In this document: positions 12,801 through 24,032 of the stretch, piece after piece
Position numbering within the stretch: the first letter of the stretch is position 1
Layout of the letters: every line of letters starts with the position of its first letter
The notes under the pieces: model-generated
Seen by the model: the letters and a program-made list of their open reading frames with translations, nothing else
Databases searched by the model: none
What the model was told of the DNA's origin: nothing
Position numbers and translations under genes: made by a program
Assembly (NCBI GenBank): GCA_008933995.1
Contig: WARS01000090.1
Location: 3,460,425 to 3,524,424, forward strand
Source: Datnioides undecimradiatus
Taxonomy: Eukaryota > Chordata > Actinopteri > Lobotiformes > Datnioididae
Reading direction: 5' to 3'
Length of the DNA stretch: 64,000 nt

Positions 12801-12939
12801 CACGCGAGCAGACATACTAAAGGTTCACCAGCGAACCCACACGGGGGAAAGACCGTACTGCTGTGCTGTCTGCGGCCTCAGCTTCAAACGCCTGGATCAT
12901 CTGAAGTCACATCAACGCAAACACATGACAGATTTATAA
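9816..12939 (+). CDS. C2H2 zinc-finger protein, six fingers, four exons (zinc-finger gene 2)
   Basis: Probable nuclear DNA-binding protein of about 555 aa. Exons: 9816-10080, 11031-11152, 11398-11506, 11768-12939; phases 1,0,1, all with GT/AG borders. ATG at 9816 begins MAEAIVTFQSQLSGVMETVF. Exon 1 encodes a helical head (residues about 1-65) ending in a CVDC pair. Exons 2-3 are acidic linkers. Exon 4 has a Gly/Asp/Ser-rich region (MIDMGNLDGLQGSPSHLGDD), then fingers at residues about 388-551. Fingers 1, 2, 4, 5 and 6 have complete C2H2 ligands; finger 3 (CSHCGQGFPSFSDLKTHKCG) lacks the normal second His and is shortened. Several linkers match TGERP/QEKP types. The head closely resembles that of zinc-finger gene 3 (ETVFKAAMYEITRLVEDSFLEEV versus ETVVKTAMYEVTRLVEDGFL), so the two are recent relatives. 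TAA stop at 12937-12939. Confidence 0.9.
10081..11030 (+). other. Intron 1 of zinc-finger gene 2
   Basis: Donor GTCTGT at 10081, acceptor TTTTCCAG at 11023-11030 with a long pyrimidine tract. AT-rich; no further gene or clear repeat recognised. Confidence 0.7.
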
Positions 12940-13274
12940 AACTAAGTCAGGTTTGGGAGGGAGCATCAGAGAAATTAAGGTTGTTTGTTGTATTAAGAGA
13001 TTTAAAAAGAAAGTTTTTATTTATGAGCCATTTACCAGCCAAAATCATGTATTTTTTTCTTCTTCTCTTCAAATCCAAGTCCTTTGATTTTTATTCCAAA
13101 ATCTTCTGTTGGTGTGAAAAAACATTGGACAAAGATAACATATATGTTTATCATGTTTGATAAAATATGTTGTATCTGCACCTATATTTGTTACTGGAAA
13201 AAAAAAGACTCACTTTAAGTAAAATTGACTAAAGGCTGACTAACGCTATTGTTGTGATTTCATAACATATTCAG

Positions 13275-13280
13275 AATAAA
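13275..13280 (+). terminator. polyadenylation signal AATAAA of zinc-finger gene 2 (first candidate)
   Basis: AATAAA lies 336 bp after the stop codon in AT-rich 3' UTR-like sequence. A second AATAAA is at 13493-13498, giving a longer alternative. Confidence 0.4.
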
Positions 13281-13760
13281 ACTAAAAATGTCTAGATGAT
13301 CTTGAATGAAACAAAGCCAAAGCCATAAGTTTTAATCACATTTTCCCTGAAAAGTGTTTCGGGGGTTCTTGATTTATTTTTTATTTTTTTTTCCCTTGGA
13401 ACAAACTTGAAACTTTAGAGTTACATTTTGGTCATTGGACCTGGCGAGGATAACTTTTTAAAATTTTATTGAAGGTGTTACATTAATTTGCCAATAAACT
13501 GTATTGCAGTACAGTGTGTATTTTCACAAAATTGCTTTCATGGTGATTGTCAGTTTTTAATTAAATTCATCTGTTTAGGGAATCCCATGTGGCAAATGCA
13601 TAAAGGGGAGCTGGATAATACTTTCATTATAAAAACCCTCCAAATAAGTCCAGCGACCATTGGAAAAACTTTATTTGCATGCAATAAGCGAGAATCTTAA
13701 TGTTAAGTATTCAGAATTTGGAGTTGTTTGCCTAAGGACAGGTCTAAGGCATAGGCTTGA

Positions 13761-13936
13761 AGGGACAGTTAAGTTTATTTGAAGTTGGGGTGTATGATGC
13801 ATTTATATGTTCAGTAGATGTAGTAGTTTTCCAACAGATGGGTTTGTCTGATGGCAAGGTAAAATGCTGAAAATATATGAAACAGGTTGTATCTGACCCT
13901 GCTAACAACCTAACTAAAAGAATCTGAACTGTCCCT
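13761..13936. mobile_element. Small MITE-like element with TTAA-type flanks
   Basis: Starts with AGGGACAGTTAAG and ends with CTGAACTGTCCCT, which are inverted copies of AGGGACAGTT(A/C)AG. It is flanked by TTGA (13757-13760) and TTAA (13937-13940). A tetranucleotide TTAA duplication is the piggyBac signature, and an AGGGACAGTTCA terminus is frequent in fish interspersed repeats (known from experience, not searched). At about 176 bp it has no coding capacity. The left flank differs from TTAA by one base, so the copy is old or the call is wrong. Confidence 0.5.
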
Positions 13937-13940
13937 TTAA

Positions 13941-15699
13941 GATAAGTAGAACTGGACTTATTGTGTTACGTGAGAGGAGAGCCAAGTTGTTGCAGATGAA
14001 AAGTGGGACACTAGATGCATCAGCAGCATGATGAAGAGTCTGGTAAGTGTCAAGGTGACGTTTCAGTGGTTTCTCAGTTTCAATGGATGATTGATCAGGA
14101 GCTCTCCATTTAATCATTTAATAGAAGCAGTACTTAAGGTGGTGGAGAGATGAGTGTAGTTTGGATGCAATTCATTTATAGGTCTAACGAGTATCAAAGA
14201 GGGATGTTGACGTTGATGTTGATGTCCCAATGTTGTTTAATGGGACCTCAAACTAGAAAATTATCTTGTCTTTATCTGACACAGGAAAACAATGATCAAG
14301 CGAATTCAAGAGGGAGATTGTTGTGTTTAGGATCATACTTGAACTCAGAGTGGTTAAAGTTTGATGTTCCAATTAAAAAAAAAAATGCTAAGGATGTTTC
14401 AAACCATCCAAGCAACTTAGATGTGCATTGCCACGAAACAAAGGGTGTCTTCGTTTGAAACTCCTCGGGCCCAGCTGGTGTCCATCTGTGTAGCACTTTC
14501 ATGTTCTTCTCCCAGTTCTGCAGTTTTGTCTCAGGTTTCCAGATTTCTACGAAATGTGTAAAATGTGTTGGCTTAAAAAAGGCCGTGACCTCATAGGTGA
14601 GGTCTGTCCCCAGCCGTGTCCGAAACATCCTCTTTGCTTTTTGAAATCAAAATTACTTTTCAGGGCACAAATATTCCTCATCTAATGTTTTTTTCTGCAA
14701 ACCAGTGGCTATTGTTTCTTAAAAAATAAGATAAATGCATCTAAATTATATAATGAAAGAGATAATAAAGGACAACGTTAACATATTCACATATATTTGT
14801 GCCCTGTAGCATAATGTAGGGCTCCTTTTTAGTGAGTTACACAAGTTTAGTACCAAAAAGCTTGGTGAGAGTAATGGATAGTAAGACAATTTCATCCAAC
14901 ATAAGCATGTTCCATTTAGAAATGGGCAAAAATACTAATTTCACTTTTTTTGCCCTCTCTCAAAAGAAGCTGAGAGAGAACACTGGGCCATATTGTTTAG
15001 TGCAACAGGTTACATGAGTACTTATTTCAAACAAGTAGCGTTACTGGCTTGGGGCAGTAGGGTTTCACTTTGTCAAAACGCGCTTTGTAATTCGGAGTCC
15101 TCAGGCAAGGCCACCGTATCTCGTGACCGCGACGTCACGAGCAAAAACAAGGATCACAGGCGATTGTCAAATGCTAGCACGGTCAATTGATGAGTGTACG
15201 ACAGTTAGCTTAGGCAGACAGTTGTTTCTCGCGTAATCCTTAATCCCAAGTGTGATTATATCAACACGTGAGGCCCGACTATGGTTTACGGGATTTGTAA
15301 CTGTGTACGTCTTGTCAACGGTTGGACGCCGTTTACATTCTTCAGCATACGAATGCTAACTACCGTTAAGCTAAGGCGACGCGTTAGCTGGCTTAACTGA
15401 CATTTCAAATCGACATAAAGGCATTTTTCGTCGGAAGGGAGCTTGTTGAGTGTCGTAAGGAAATCATTCTAACGGTTATAAATTAGTAAACAGTTGCTAA
15501 TTTTCATTACCCAAAGTTAACGCGCGTTGGAGTTGAAAAGAGACTGCTCGGCGGTAATGTTCCGCGAGCCAAATAATCTGTGGTAGCGTGTTTAAGAAAG
15601 AAATCAACTTAAAGGGGAGCTCCTCACTTTTACTTAAGTTTTTATTTCACTTTAACACGCGGATTTCGTTACACGGACACGGGACGCTTTCAGTACATC
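13941..15699. other. Intergenic region upstream of zinc-finger gene 3
   Basis: Contains an unexplained - strand open frame (14296-14628, listed separately). From about 15080 to 15700 the sequence becomes CpG-bearing (GCGACGTCACG near 15130, GGCGACGCG near 15375, GTTAACGCGCG near 15520). This is the likely promoter and 5' UTR of the gene starting at 15700. GACGTCAC near 15131 resembles a CREB/ATF site. Confidence 0.45.
14296..14628 (-). CDS. Possible small protein, exon or retrocopy fragment of unknown function
   Basis: An ATG-initiated frame of 110 codons on the - strand. Its first ~78 codons (MFRTRLGTDLTYEVTAFFKP..., then ...FVEIWKPETKLQNW...) have mixed, protein-like composition with few low-complexity stretches, unlike nearly all other intergenic frames here. 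After about residue 80 it runs into a poly-T-derived Phe run and AT-rich sequence, so the real coding part, if any, would end near 14390. I do not recognise the family, and no strong donor site is visible. It may be chance, a decayed exon or a processed fragment. It lies between the two + strand zinc-finger genes on the opposite strand. Confidence 0.22.
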   Translation of the reverse strand: MFRTRLGTDLTYEVTAFFKPTHFTHFVEIWKPETKLQNWEKNMKVLHRWTPAGPEEFQTKTPFVSWQCTSKLLGWFETSLAFFFLIGTSNFNHSEFKYDPKHNNLPLEFA

Positions 15700-18675
15700 A
15701 TGTCGGACCTGGACACACTGATTGTTACTTTCCAGACCCAGCTGTCGGATGTGATGGAGACCGTGGTGAAGACGGCCATGTACGAGGTCACCAGGCTGGT
15801 GGAGGACGGCTTCTTGGAGGAAGTGAAGCGCAGGAGTCACGAGGTGGAGTCCCTGAGGATTCAGCTGCAGTGGGCTGAGAGGAAATTAAATGACCAAGAA
15901 GGCAAAGAAGGGGCGAAGACAGGGAAGTGTGTTGAGTGTGCCAAGGAAGATGTGCAGCTGTCCAGTGACACCGCAGAGCAAAGACCCAAAGAGCAGCAGG
16001 ATGGTAAGCACAGACAGAAATGTGATAGTATAAAAGTAGGGCATTCTGTTTCACTTATCAAATAATCCTTTTTCAGATATTTTGATGGACTGCGTTGTGA
16101 AAAGAGAAGGTGACTCTGTGGAGAGGTGGACAAGAAGCCAAGGAGAAATCATACCAGAGACAGCAGAGGCAGCTGACAATCATTCAAGCCTTCAAAGTCC
16201 TACATCACAGGTGGGTTTACATGACGATCTCAGAGCAGAATTGCTGTCGGTGATGCCATCAGTGCTGTTCTGAGGGGGTTATGACTGCAATCAAGGTGGA
16301 ACTACACTCTTCTCATATGTTTCTGTACCCTTTAAGGAAACAGAAGACGATGAAGAAGAAGAAGACGAGGGAAGTGCGCTGCCCATTGTGGACGTAAAGG
16401 AAGAACAAGTGAACAAGCCCTTATGTTCTGCTGTGCATATGGGGATGTGGAGTGGTACCCTTGAAGGTGAGTATTGTGCCATGTCACTGGGGCAATTTGT
16501 CTCATTGCATATTAAGTCTGCATATTCTAATAGGCGTGGAAACTCAAGGTTCAGCATGTAGCTTGAATTTGGAATAATGTTTGATGTATGTTGTCAGGAC
16601 AGCAGGGAAAACTAAAAAGTTGAAAATTACGTTTAATATGTAAAATTCTTAATATGCAAAAACCAAATCACACAGAGGGCTTGTATACACACATCAGCTT
16701 GGGTATACAAAATAAATGTTTGTAATGTTTGTTTAATAAGCAGCAAAACATGACTGCAACTTGCTGTGTTGTAGGAATAAGCCGTATCGCTTGTAATTTA
16801 TTGTATTGCATTATGATTCATTTTTTAAATTAGGATAAGCCGACTAGTACTTCCAGCAATGGACAGAAATCCAACATTTTGACAGCAGTTGTTTGGGTCA
16901 TTAGATTTAATGAAGCAGAGGATACCAGTTTGATATTAGTAGTATCGGATTGGAATTCATTTGCCACTGTGGCTTCTGGGAAAAAAAGTCATTTTCTTCT
17001 AATGCGGGCAGTTTTTCAAACCCACCAATAGTATTTTGTCTGTAGCGAGAGCACATTTATGTAAATGTATGACCTCTGTTTTCATCTGCAATGAATCTAT
17101 CAGTCCTTCTGCATACTACGGCTGCTTCGATGTTGCCTGTTCTCCCGGCATAAGTTCACTGTGTATTCGTTTGAGTGTGTGTGTGTGTGTGTGTGCCTGC
17201 CGTGCATACCTCTCCAGCCAACAAACATGGCACAGCTTGGCTGAAAGTGAAAAAGAAAGAGCATCACTGTTGAACAGAATGCATCACAGTTGCTTTATCT
17301 TGATTATCTTTTTTTTTTTTAATATAATTCTTCAAAGCACAAATCATGATTAAAAGTGGGTGAGTTATTATGCTTTCTGAGCAAAATACTGAACTGCGGC
17401 AGCAACCATGTCTACCAGCTGAAAAAAGCAGGAGTCATTAACTCTGTTTTAATTCATTTTCCAGGTGAAGCAGCACCTGAATCCCACAGCGCCACTGAGA
17501 TAACCGAAGCACAACCGACACTGACTCAGGAGAACAGCACGGAGTTATTGAGGAGCGTCATTAAGCAAGACCCACAGATCTCTCCTGCATATGTCTTTCC
17601 TGCAGAGCAGGAGGAAACACACATGGCCACAGATCCACCTTCAGAGGTGGACGGTGGTTGGACAGGCCTGACTGTCACGGCGGCCGGATTGCTCCAGAAT
17701 CACCGACTTGCGGCGGAAAAAGACTGTGATGCCGCCAAAAGCCGAGGTTGTCTAAAGCAAACAGAACACGAGCTGCCCAGCTCTGTTACAGCAGATGTTA
17801 ATGCTGCGGTTGCTCCAGGTAGAGATCAGATTTCGGCGTCGACGTCCCCTGCGGCAAGACTGCAGAACAGCGACGCGTTGGGTGTGACTATCAAGCAGGA
17901 AGTTATCGTCGATGCTGACGGGTGTGTGGAAAGCGAGCGCGAGGAAAAGAAAGTGACAAAGTCTCGGATGGCGTCTTTCTCATGTTCAGTAAAACAGCCC
18001 AAGGTGAGTTTAGAAGCACTCAAGCAGAACCACATGTCCCATAAAGCCACCGTGCAGGAGGTTGTGAAGCTGCATTCCAAAGTGGGTACAGGTCTCAGAT
18101 TGCAAGCTGCTGTACAGCACCTCCACCGGCCGATGAAAAAGCCCCCCAACGCACTCTCGACCGGCGCCGCCGCAGCGCTGTCCGTAGCTCACTCTCAGGT
18201 CGTGAACTTAAATCCCCTCAACAGAATTCCCTCCACATCGAAAGCTGCTCCTCTTCCTCCCCTTTCAGTCCAGCGTGTTCATCCGGGCGACAAACAGGCT
18301 GCAGGACATAACCGAACTGGCGCTCCATGGGTCAGTATCAAAACCCAGCTTCAGTCTGCAAACTCCCCTCACACCAGCCCCTTACCCCATCCAGACTCTC
18401 ACCCTAACGCTGGCCCCAGGCACCTCCTGCGCTGTGGCCAGTGCGGGAAGTGCTTTCCCCACCCCAGCAATCTGAAGGCCCACTTGCAGACTCACACAGG
18501 GGAGCGGCCTTTCTGCTGCTCCCTCTGCGGTCGCAGCTTCACCAAGCTGAGCAACCTGAAGGCCCACCGGCGCGTCCACACTGGAGAGAGACCTTACTGC
18601 TGCTTGGCTTGTGGCAAACGCTTCACCCAGAAATGCAACCTGAAACGCCACCAGAGGATTCATTTGGATGTATGA
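15700..18675 (+). CDS. C2H2 zinc-finger protein, three fingers, four exons (zinc-finger gene 3)
   Basis: Probable nuclear DNA-binding protein of about 592 aa. Exons: 15700-16003, 16077-16210, 16337-16466, 17465-18675; phases 1,0,1. Donors are GTAAGC, GTGGGT and GTGAGT; acceptors are TTTCAG, TTTAAG and TTCCAG. ATG at 15700 (MSDLDTLIVTFQTQLSDVME) opens a helical head rich in heptad-spaced Leu/Val, then a CVEC pair as in gene 2. Exon 3 has an acidic run (ETEDDEEEEDEG) followed by VDVKEEQV; IKQDP, IKQEVIV and VKEEQ are sumoylation-like motifs often seen in such proteins. The exon 4 linker is long, and three canonical fingers sit at residues about 513-533, 541-561 and 569-589, joined by TGERPF and TGERPY linkers. 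The protein ends four residues after the last finger helix. TGA stop at 18673-18675. Confidence 0.9.
16467..17464 (+). other. Intron 3 of zinc-finger gene 3
   Basis: 998 bp between donor GTGAGT at 16467 and acceptor CCAG at 17461-17464. It carries a TG repeat at about 17175-17195. No other element recognised. Confidence 0.75.
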
Positions 18676-20839
18676 TGGCGGACAGCCAGTGAGGGGAAAA
18701 AGACAAGTTTGGTGTGTTTTTACCTTTTAGCTTAAGATGCCTCTGTGTTTCCATAGCAATGTAATGCAGTGTCTGTAATGCATTGCAGAAATGTTTCTTG
18801 TGTACGCGTCTGTTGAAGTGATTGTCCCAACTTCTTCTGTGCATTTCAGAAAGGTTAATCTAGTAACTCGCAAAGGTGTTGTAGTGTTATCAAAGGACAA
18901 AAAGCAGTGTGTTGTGAAATGTATCAGGCAGACAAAGGTCAGTTGCCACTTTTAAACACTGACTGTATTTTAACAGCTGCATTGATTAGTTGAAGAACAT
19001 TGCCAATATTAATCAATAACTTGTTTTCAGCCGTTTTTAAGTAAAAATGTTAAACTTTGGCAGGTTTCAGCATCTGAATTCTGAGGGTTTGGGTCTTTTT
19101 TTGTCTTCTACAATTGTAAATGAAGAATCTTTGGGTTTGAAACCCAAAGAAAACGACTAGCAGGTTTAATTAATATTATTAATTATAATATTATTATTAT
19201 ATTAATATTGACGGCGGTAGTTAGTTGCAGCCAGAGTACATGCGACCCTGGTTCACGGCTAGCCTTTGTCAGTCTGCTCAAAGTTCAACGTTGGGATTTA
19301 TGTGAAAGATATAAGTAACTCACACAATGTTGAAAAATCAATCAGTCATATGACCATGACCATGATGTGTCATTGGAGATTAAGGAAACACTGGCTTCTC
19401 CCATAACAATGCTACAGCCAGTATATTGTCATTTGAAATTTCTATTCTGATGCTTATTGGTTTTTTTGTTTTTTGGGCTCGTGTGATTCCTGCCCACTTT
19501 GACACCCCGGGTTGCCAGATCTGAAACAAACGCAGCACGCTGCAGGCAAGGCGGCAAGCGAACAAATTGGATCAACAGAGATGGATTCTAACGGAACCTG
19601 AAATTCCCCCCTTAACTTTTGAAAACGTTTCCAGGGAAATGTCGAACAGCGATGCTACGCGTGTTAGAGGTGTGAATTTCAGGCGTGGACGACTCCTCGT
19701 CCGTTGTCATTGTCAAATAATCTCCCGCTCTCATTACACTTGTGTAGGTTCGGTGTCCCCAACATGGCAGCCCTCGTAAGCTTCTAGTCTTCTAGCCTAG
19801 TCTTCTTCTAGTCTTTAAATTTGGACTTAGGTGCCCATTTTAAATGCTCGCTGTCAGTGTTACATATTTCTCCTTTACGTTTCAAAGCTGGTTAACGTGC
19901 AGCTTTGATCTCATTACATTTAAGAACAAGCGTTTCACGACACTTTCTGTTTTCTTTGTTTTGTTGTATTTGTTTTCGCAGTTTCACATTGTCTTATTTA
20001 ATCCCTATTTATGTATTTACGTATTATCGCCTGTTGTCAGTTTCACATGTCGATTGCTGCTGTTTTTTTTTTTAAGGGTTGAAGAATAAAATGAAACTTC
20101 CCGGTCGCTGGTTGATTTTGCAAAACAGCTGTGCAGTTATGCAACAGGAGCGATACCAAACAAACTGCCCTGAGCTTTCATGTGATTGTTCACGTGATTA
20201 TTCAGTTCAAGATTACTCACACACTTCCCTGTAAGTAGGGAGGAGCTTCTCTACTGAAGCGACACAAAAAAGTTCTCAATTAGTGATCTTGGCGATTATG
20301 AGCCCAGGTCGTGTGGATTTACTGCAGGTCAGGAAACAGAACTTCAAGGCCTTCTAAATGCTTTCCCACCAACGGCTGTTTCAGCATTAGTGATGACTGA
20401 ACTTATACTCTTCACTGATGAATGTAATTGTGCTGCCCTGTCACCACGGTGCACCTCGGCAGCCGGTTTGATAGAAATATTGTAATACCTCCATCGGCCA
20501 CTTGGTGTCAGCCGTTCGCCTAACTTTGTGCAAATCATGATCACAGCAGACAGATTCTCAGGTGATATTCATCCTCTTGTCTGGCTCCTAATGTATTAAT
20601 GGAATAGAGAAGCACTCTTAAAGAAAACCTTTCCATTAGAGTAACACATCATAATTACAAGTGTCCGTGGACACTGTTTTAGTCGATGTGTGCGCCTGTG
20701 CGTTGCATATCTCATGTTCAGGATTAAGCTTCATGCGTTGTATCTGTAGTTAGAGTCAGAGCAGAACTGTGCAGGTGGTACAGCTGATAACATTTTAATC
20801 TTATTTTCAAGGTGAGGTAAAAAGCTAGCAGAGGCTCAG
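18676..20839. other. 3' UTR and intergenic DNA after zinc-finger gene 3
   Basis: No AATAAA occurs close to the stop codon; the first clear one is at 20085-20090, so the 3' UTR is either long or uses a variant signal. The stretch includes an AT-rich patch at 19164-19206 and an imperfect CTTCTAGT tandem repeat at 19781-19815. No gene seen. Confidence 0.45.
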
Positions 20840-20899
20840 CTCTCTCTCTCTCTCTCTCGCTCGCTCTGTGTGTGTGTGTGTGGGAGAGAGAGAGAGAGA
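20840..20899. repeat. Compound microsatellite (TC)n-(TG)n-(AG)n
   Basis: Three simple dinucleotide blocks follow each other directly: CT, then GT, then AG. Confidence 0.9.
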
Positions 20900-21238
20900 A
20901 CGTGGATTAAAGCAGTGCTTCTGCTCCAGATCGTATCTTTTCTTTTTGATGTTTGAACCAAATAACAAGAGAAGTTATCTGTGAAGCGCAATTGAAATAC
21001 CTACTTAGCTGAATCTGCAGTGAGTATAATGGATAGAGGAGACTGTGTGAGGGGATTGTGAAACCAGCCTGTCTGTTCTCGGCTGAATGTGTGGGTGCGT
21101 ACAGCATATATAACATATCCCTGTATGTTGGCCAACATACACCGTGTCTGCTCCAAAGCACGGCTTCTGGTATCAATTAAGTTACTTGAATCTTTAGTAT
21201 TTGCTCTAATTGGACCGCTGAAATTCTTCTGAAGATGT

Positions 21239-21266
21239 TTAATTAATTAATTAATTAATTAATTAA
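21239..21266. repeat. Tetranucleotide microsatellite (TTAA)n
   Basis: Seven tandem copies of TTAA. Confidence 0.95.
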
Positions 21267-23159
21267 AGCAAACTCTAGTCCTCTCTTTACCTCATTTGGT
21301 CACATCCCCTGTTGTTTGCACAGACTCTCACTGTGTACCGAATACAATGGATGAGAGACTCTTGTTTACGTGTAGAGGGTGGGCCTGCTTGGCTTTCACT
21401 GTGGCGTTATCCACAAGCTACTTCGAGCTAAGCTGCTGTTCACTGGGATTCAGGTTAAAAAAAGAAAACATACAGCAAAATATATAGAAATATATAATAT
21501 AGAAAATAGATCCGGACAGATGATGTTGTTAAAAGCTTAAATAACCATTAGAAATGCAATAGAGCAGATGGCAACTAAGCCTAAAAGATGACTTAAGGTT
21601 AAAGTCCACTGACACAGTTACTTTAATAAAAGGATTCCCATGATACTGACCCATGGCCTGTTTGCTTAGTGTTGTACTCCACGCTGGGACAAAATGCAAG
21701 ACCGTCACCACAAAGGGAGACGGGAACTGTTGTTTCAGCTTCATGCAGAAAGCATTTGTTTATATTGAAGTGACATAACCCTCAAGTGGCGGCAGTGAGT
21801 ATGATAGGATCAAGCAGGAAGTCAGGAGATTTTAGGATACAGCAACAAAGTGGGCTTGGAGAGGAGGTCCGGGTTGATGGACACGTCAGCAAAACACAGA
21901 ACAAGAGCAACAGACATTACTAACCCAAGCCCTAAGTTAAAGGCCTCGATTATTTCCTAATGTATATATAGTTGTAACTATGACGACGGCCCCTGACTTT
22001 AACAGAGTAGGAAACCCCAGCCTTAAAGTGTGTAGTTTAACCCAAATCATGATGGTTTACTCTCCTCTACTCTAATAATTTTTATATGGTCCCTAATTGA
22101 CCTAAATGTAGTGCTTTTTAAGTCTCCTCACACAAGCACCTCCAGCGGATTGCTACCCAATAAAGACTGTTTTGGCTTTTCCTTCAGATCTCCTACTGTT
22201 TTTTAATATGTTTAAAATTGTAAAGTGCGCAGCTCGGCGCTGTCTAGTGGTTTTTAGCCACTGCGTTTTATTGCGGAGACTGTTAACGTCTCCCCGAGGT
22301 GGGGGAGACAAAGGAAGATGAGAAAAAGGGCAGACAAGACGGAAAGCAGCAAGAGGGTCTCGGAGAAGAAGAGCGCTACTTTGGATGAGAAGACAAAGAG
22401 TAACAGCTTCTTTAAATTTTGATCTCCGATTCCTGAGATCATATTGTGACCCCCTTTAACCCCTGTTTGTCAAATTTACGAGGCAATCAGTGGTGTTAGC
22501 GGTGCCTGGCTGGACTTGGAAAATAACGTCTCTTCCTGCATGAATTGATAGCTATACTTTAAAAGAAACTTCTTCTCTTCTCTCCTCTTCTGCGTCAAAT
22601 CGCTCCAATATTAAATTCAGTGCTTAACAGGCCACGGAGTGCACTGTGGAAGATTTATGCCAAGTGTTGCAAGGCTAGTGTGCCTTATTCATAACACCTT
22701 CATATTTCATAAAAGCAGCTCAGGCAGAAGAAATTGAACTTTGATGTGTTCTTCATTCTGACTTTTATTCCCATTTGTTGTAAGTCCACTAAATCCATTA
22801 AGAGGAGGTTTAAGTCCTTGAGCTTCACCTTCTTTTTATTGTGTAGGAAAGAATAAGTGTAGCTATGAAGTCGACACTGCTTTCCTTGTTTCTTGTAAGA
22901 TACTATGAACGGGGACTATTCACAAACACTCGGTGAATACCATCAAAGAGCTCCTCACTCAGCCTCTCGGCTTTATAAAACTTTCGATAGAGACATGCAT
23001 CAGGAAGTGGAGTCGACGTTGTCGTTATCCAAGGCTTTATTTCAGATGCTTTGGTTGGCCGGCCAAGAAAGTTTTCAGCGCCATGTGCTGTCACAATGCT
23101 CTATGAGATTTATGACAGTTTATCAGTTGGACGTGAAGGTGCACGTGAAGTAGATAAAG
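21267..23159. other. Gene-free stretch
   Basis: No supported coding exon, RNA gene or recognised mobile element. All open frames are short and of random composition. Confidence 0.4.
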
Positions 23160-23357
23160 GTCTGAAGCCAGCAGCTCTGTGAGCCTGTACTTACAGCGTT
23201 GCTGTAAACTAAATGCTAAACTCAGTGTGCTACGGTCCACAATGACAATGCTAACATGTGGATACAGGGCAGCTTTAATGTTTGCATGTTTGCGTGCCGT
23301 CTTGTGCAGCTAAGGCTGATGGGGATGTCATTTTGATTGTATCCAGTTATCAGCCAG
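23160..23357 (+). repeat. Old interspersed teleost repeat
   Basis: Contains the series 'gctctgtgagcctgtactta', 'actaaatgctaa', 'cacaatgacaatgctaacat' and 'aaggctgatggggatgtcat'. I recognise this pattern from a very common, non-coding repeat in percomorph fish. It is diverged and without coding capacity. Related fragments appear at 39720-40066 (opposite orientation) and 54670-54703. Confidence 0.5.
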
Positions 23358-23889
23358 CGTATCCCTGCTTCGTTCTTCCTCCTAGTCAAATGTTGGCGCC
23401 TACATTACCCACAATGCAACTCGAACATTGACAGCTCAGTCAGAGATGCCACTTGTGCCTCATCAGAGTAGCGGAGGACTGCAGTTCTTTATCAGACTTT
23501 GTGTAGCTCCCTCTGCAGCCACAAAAGGATTTGCACAACTGTTTTCACATATGTAGTGGTACTTCTCAAGGCCAATGCTGAGATTAGTTTAAAGCCAACA
23601 TATAGAGACATTTTGCTTGTAGGACATTTTTCATTCACTGGCTCATTCAGTTCAGTGCCCCTGGGTTGGATCCATATACTTACATGAACTGCATCAATGT
23701 CTGCTGTGATTCTATGCCAGACCCTGTTATGACGCATCCTTCTCAGACTATTGATGATATTAGATGCTATAGATGCCATTTTGGAATTAATATTTTATTT
23801 TTTCTTTGCAGTCATGCTTAGTTAAAGGGGACAGCTGAGCTCTGGCTAAGAAAAAGGACAAATGGTGGTTTGATCCTGTCCCCCCTCCA

Positions 23890-24032
23890 GTTCAAGTGTC
23901 CTTGGGTAAGATGCTGAACCCCACAGCTGTGTGTGCGTGCACGAGAATGAGAATCAGCATCCTTCTGATCTGAGCAGGTGGCACCTTGTGCGTTTATGCT
24001 TAGATGTATTGTAAAGTGCTTTGAGTAATTGG
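23890..24032 (+). repeat. Fish interspersed repeat copy A
   Basis: AAGTGTCCTTGGGTAAGATGC (23894 on) through GTAAAGTGCTTTGAGTAATT (24011-24030). The same landmarks in the same order occur at 54486-54628 (AAGTGTCCTTGGGCAAG ... GTAAAGCGCCTTGAGTGG), so the two are copies of one family. It is known to me as a frequent short non-coding teleost repeat; family name uncertain. Confidence 0.6.
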
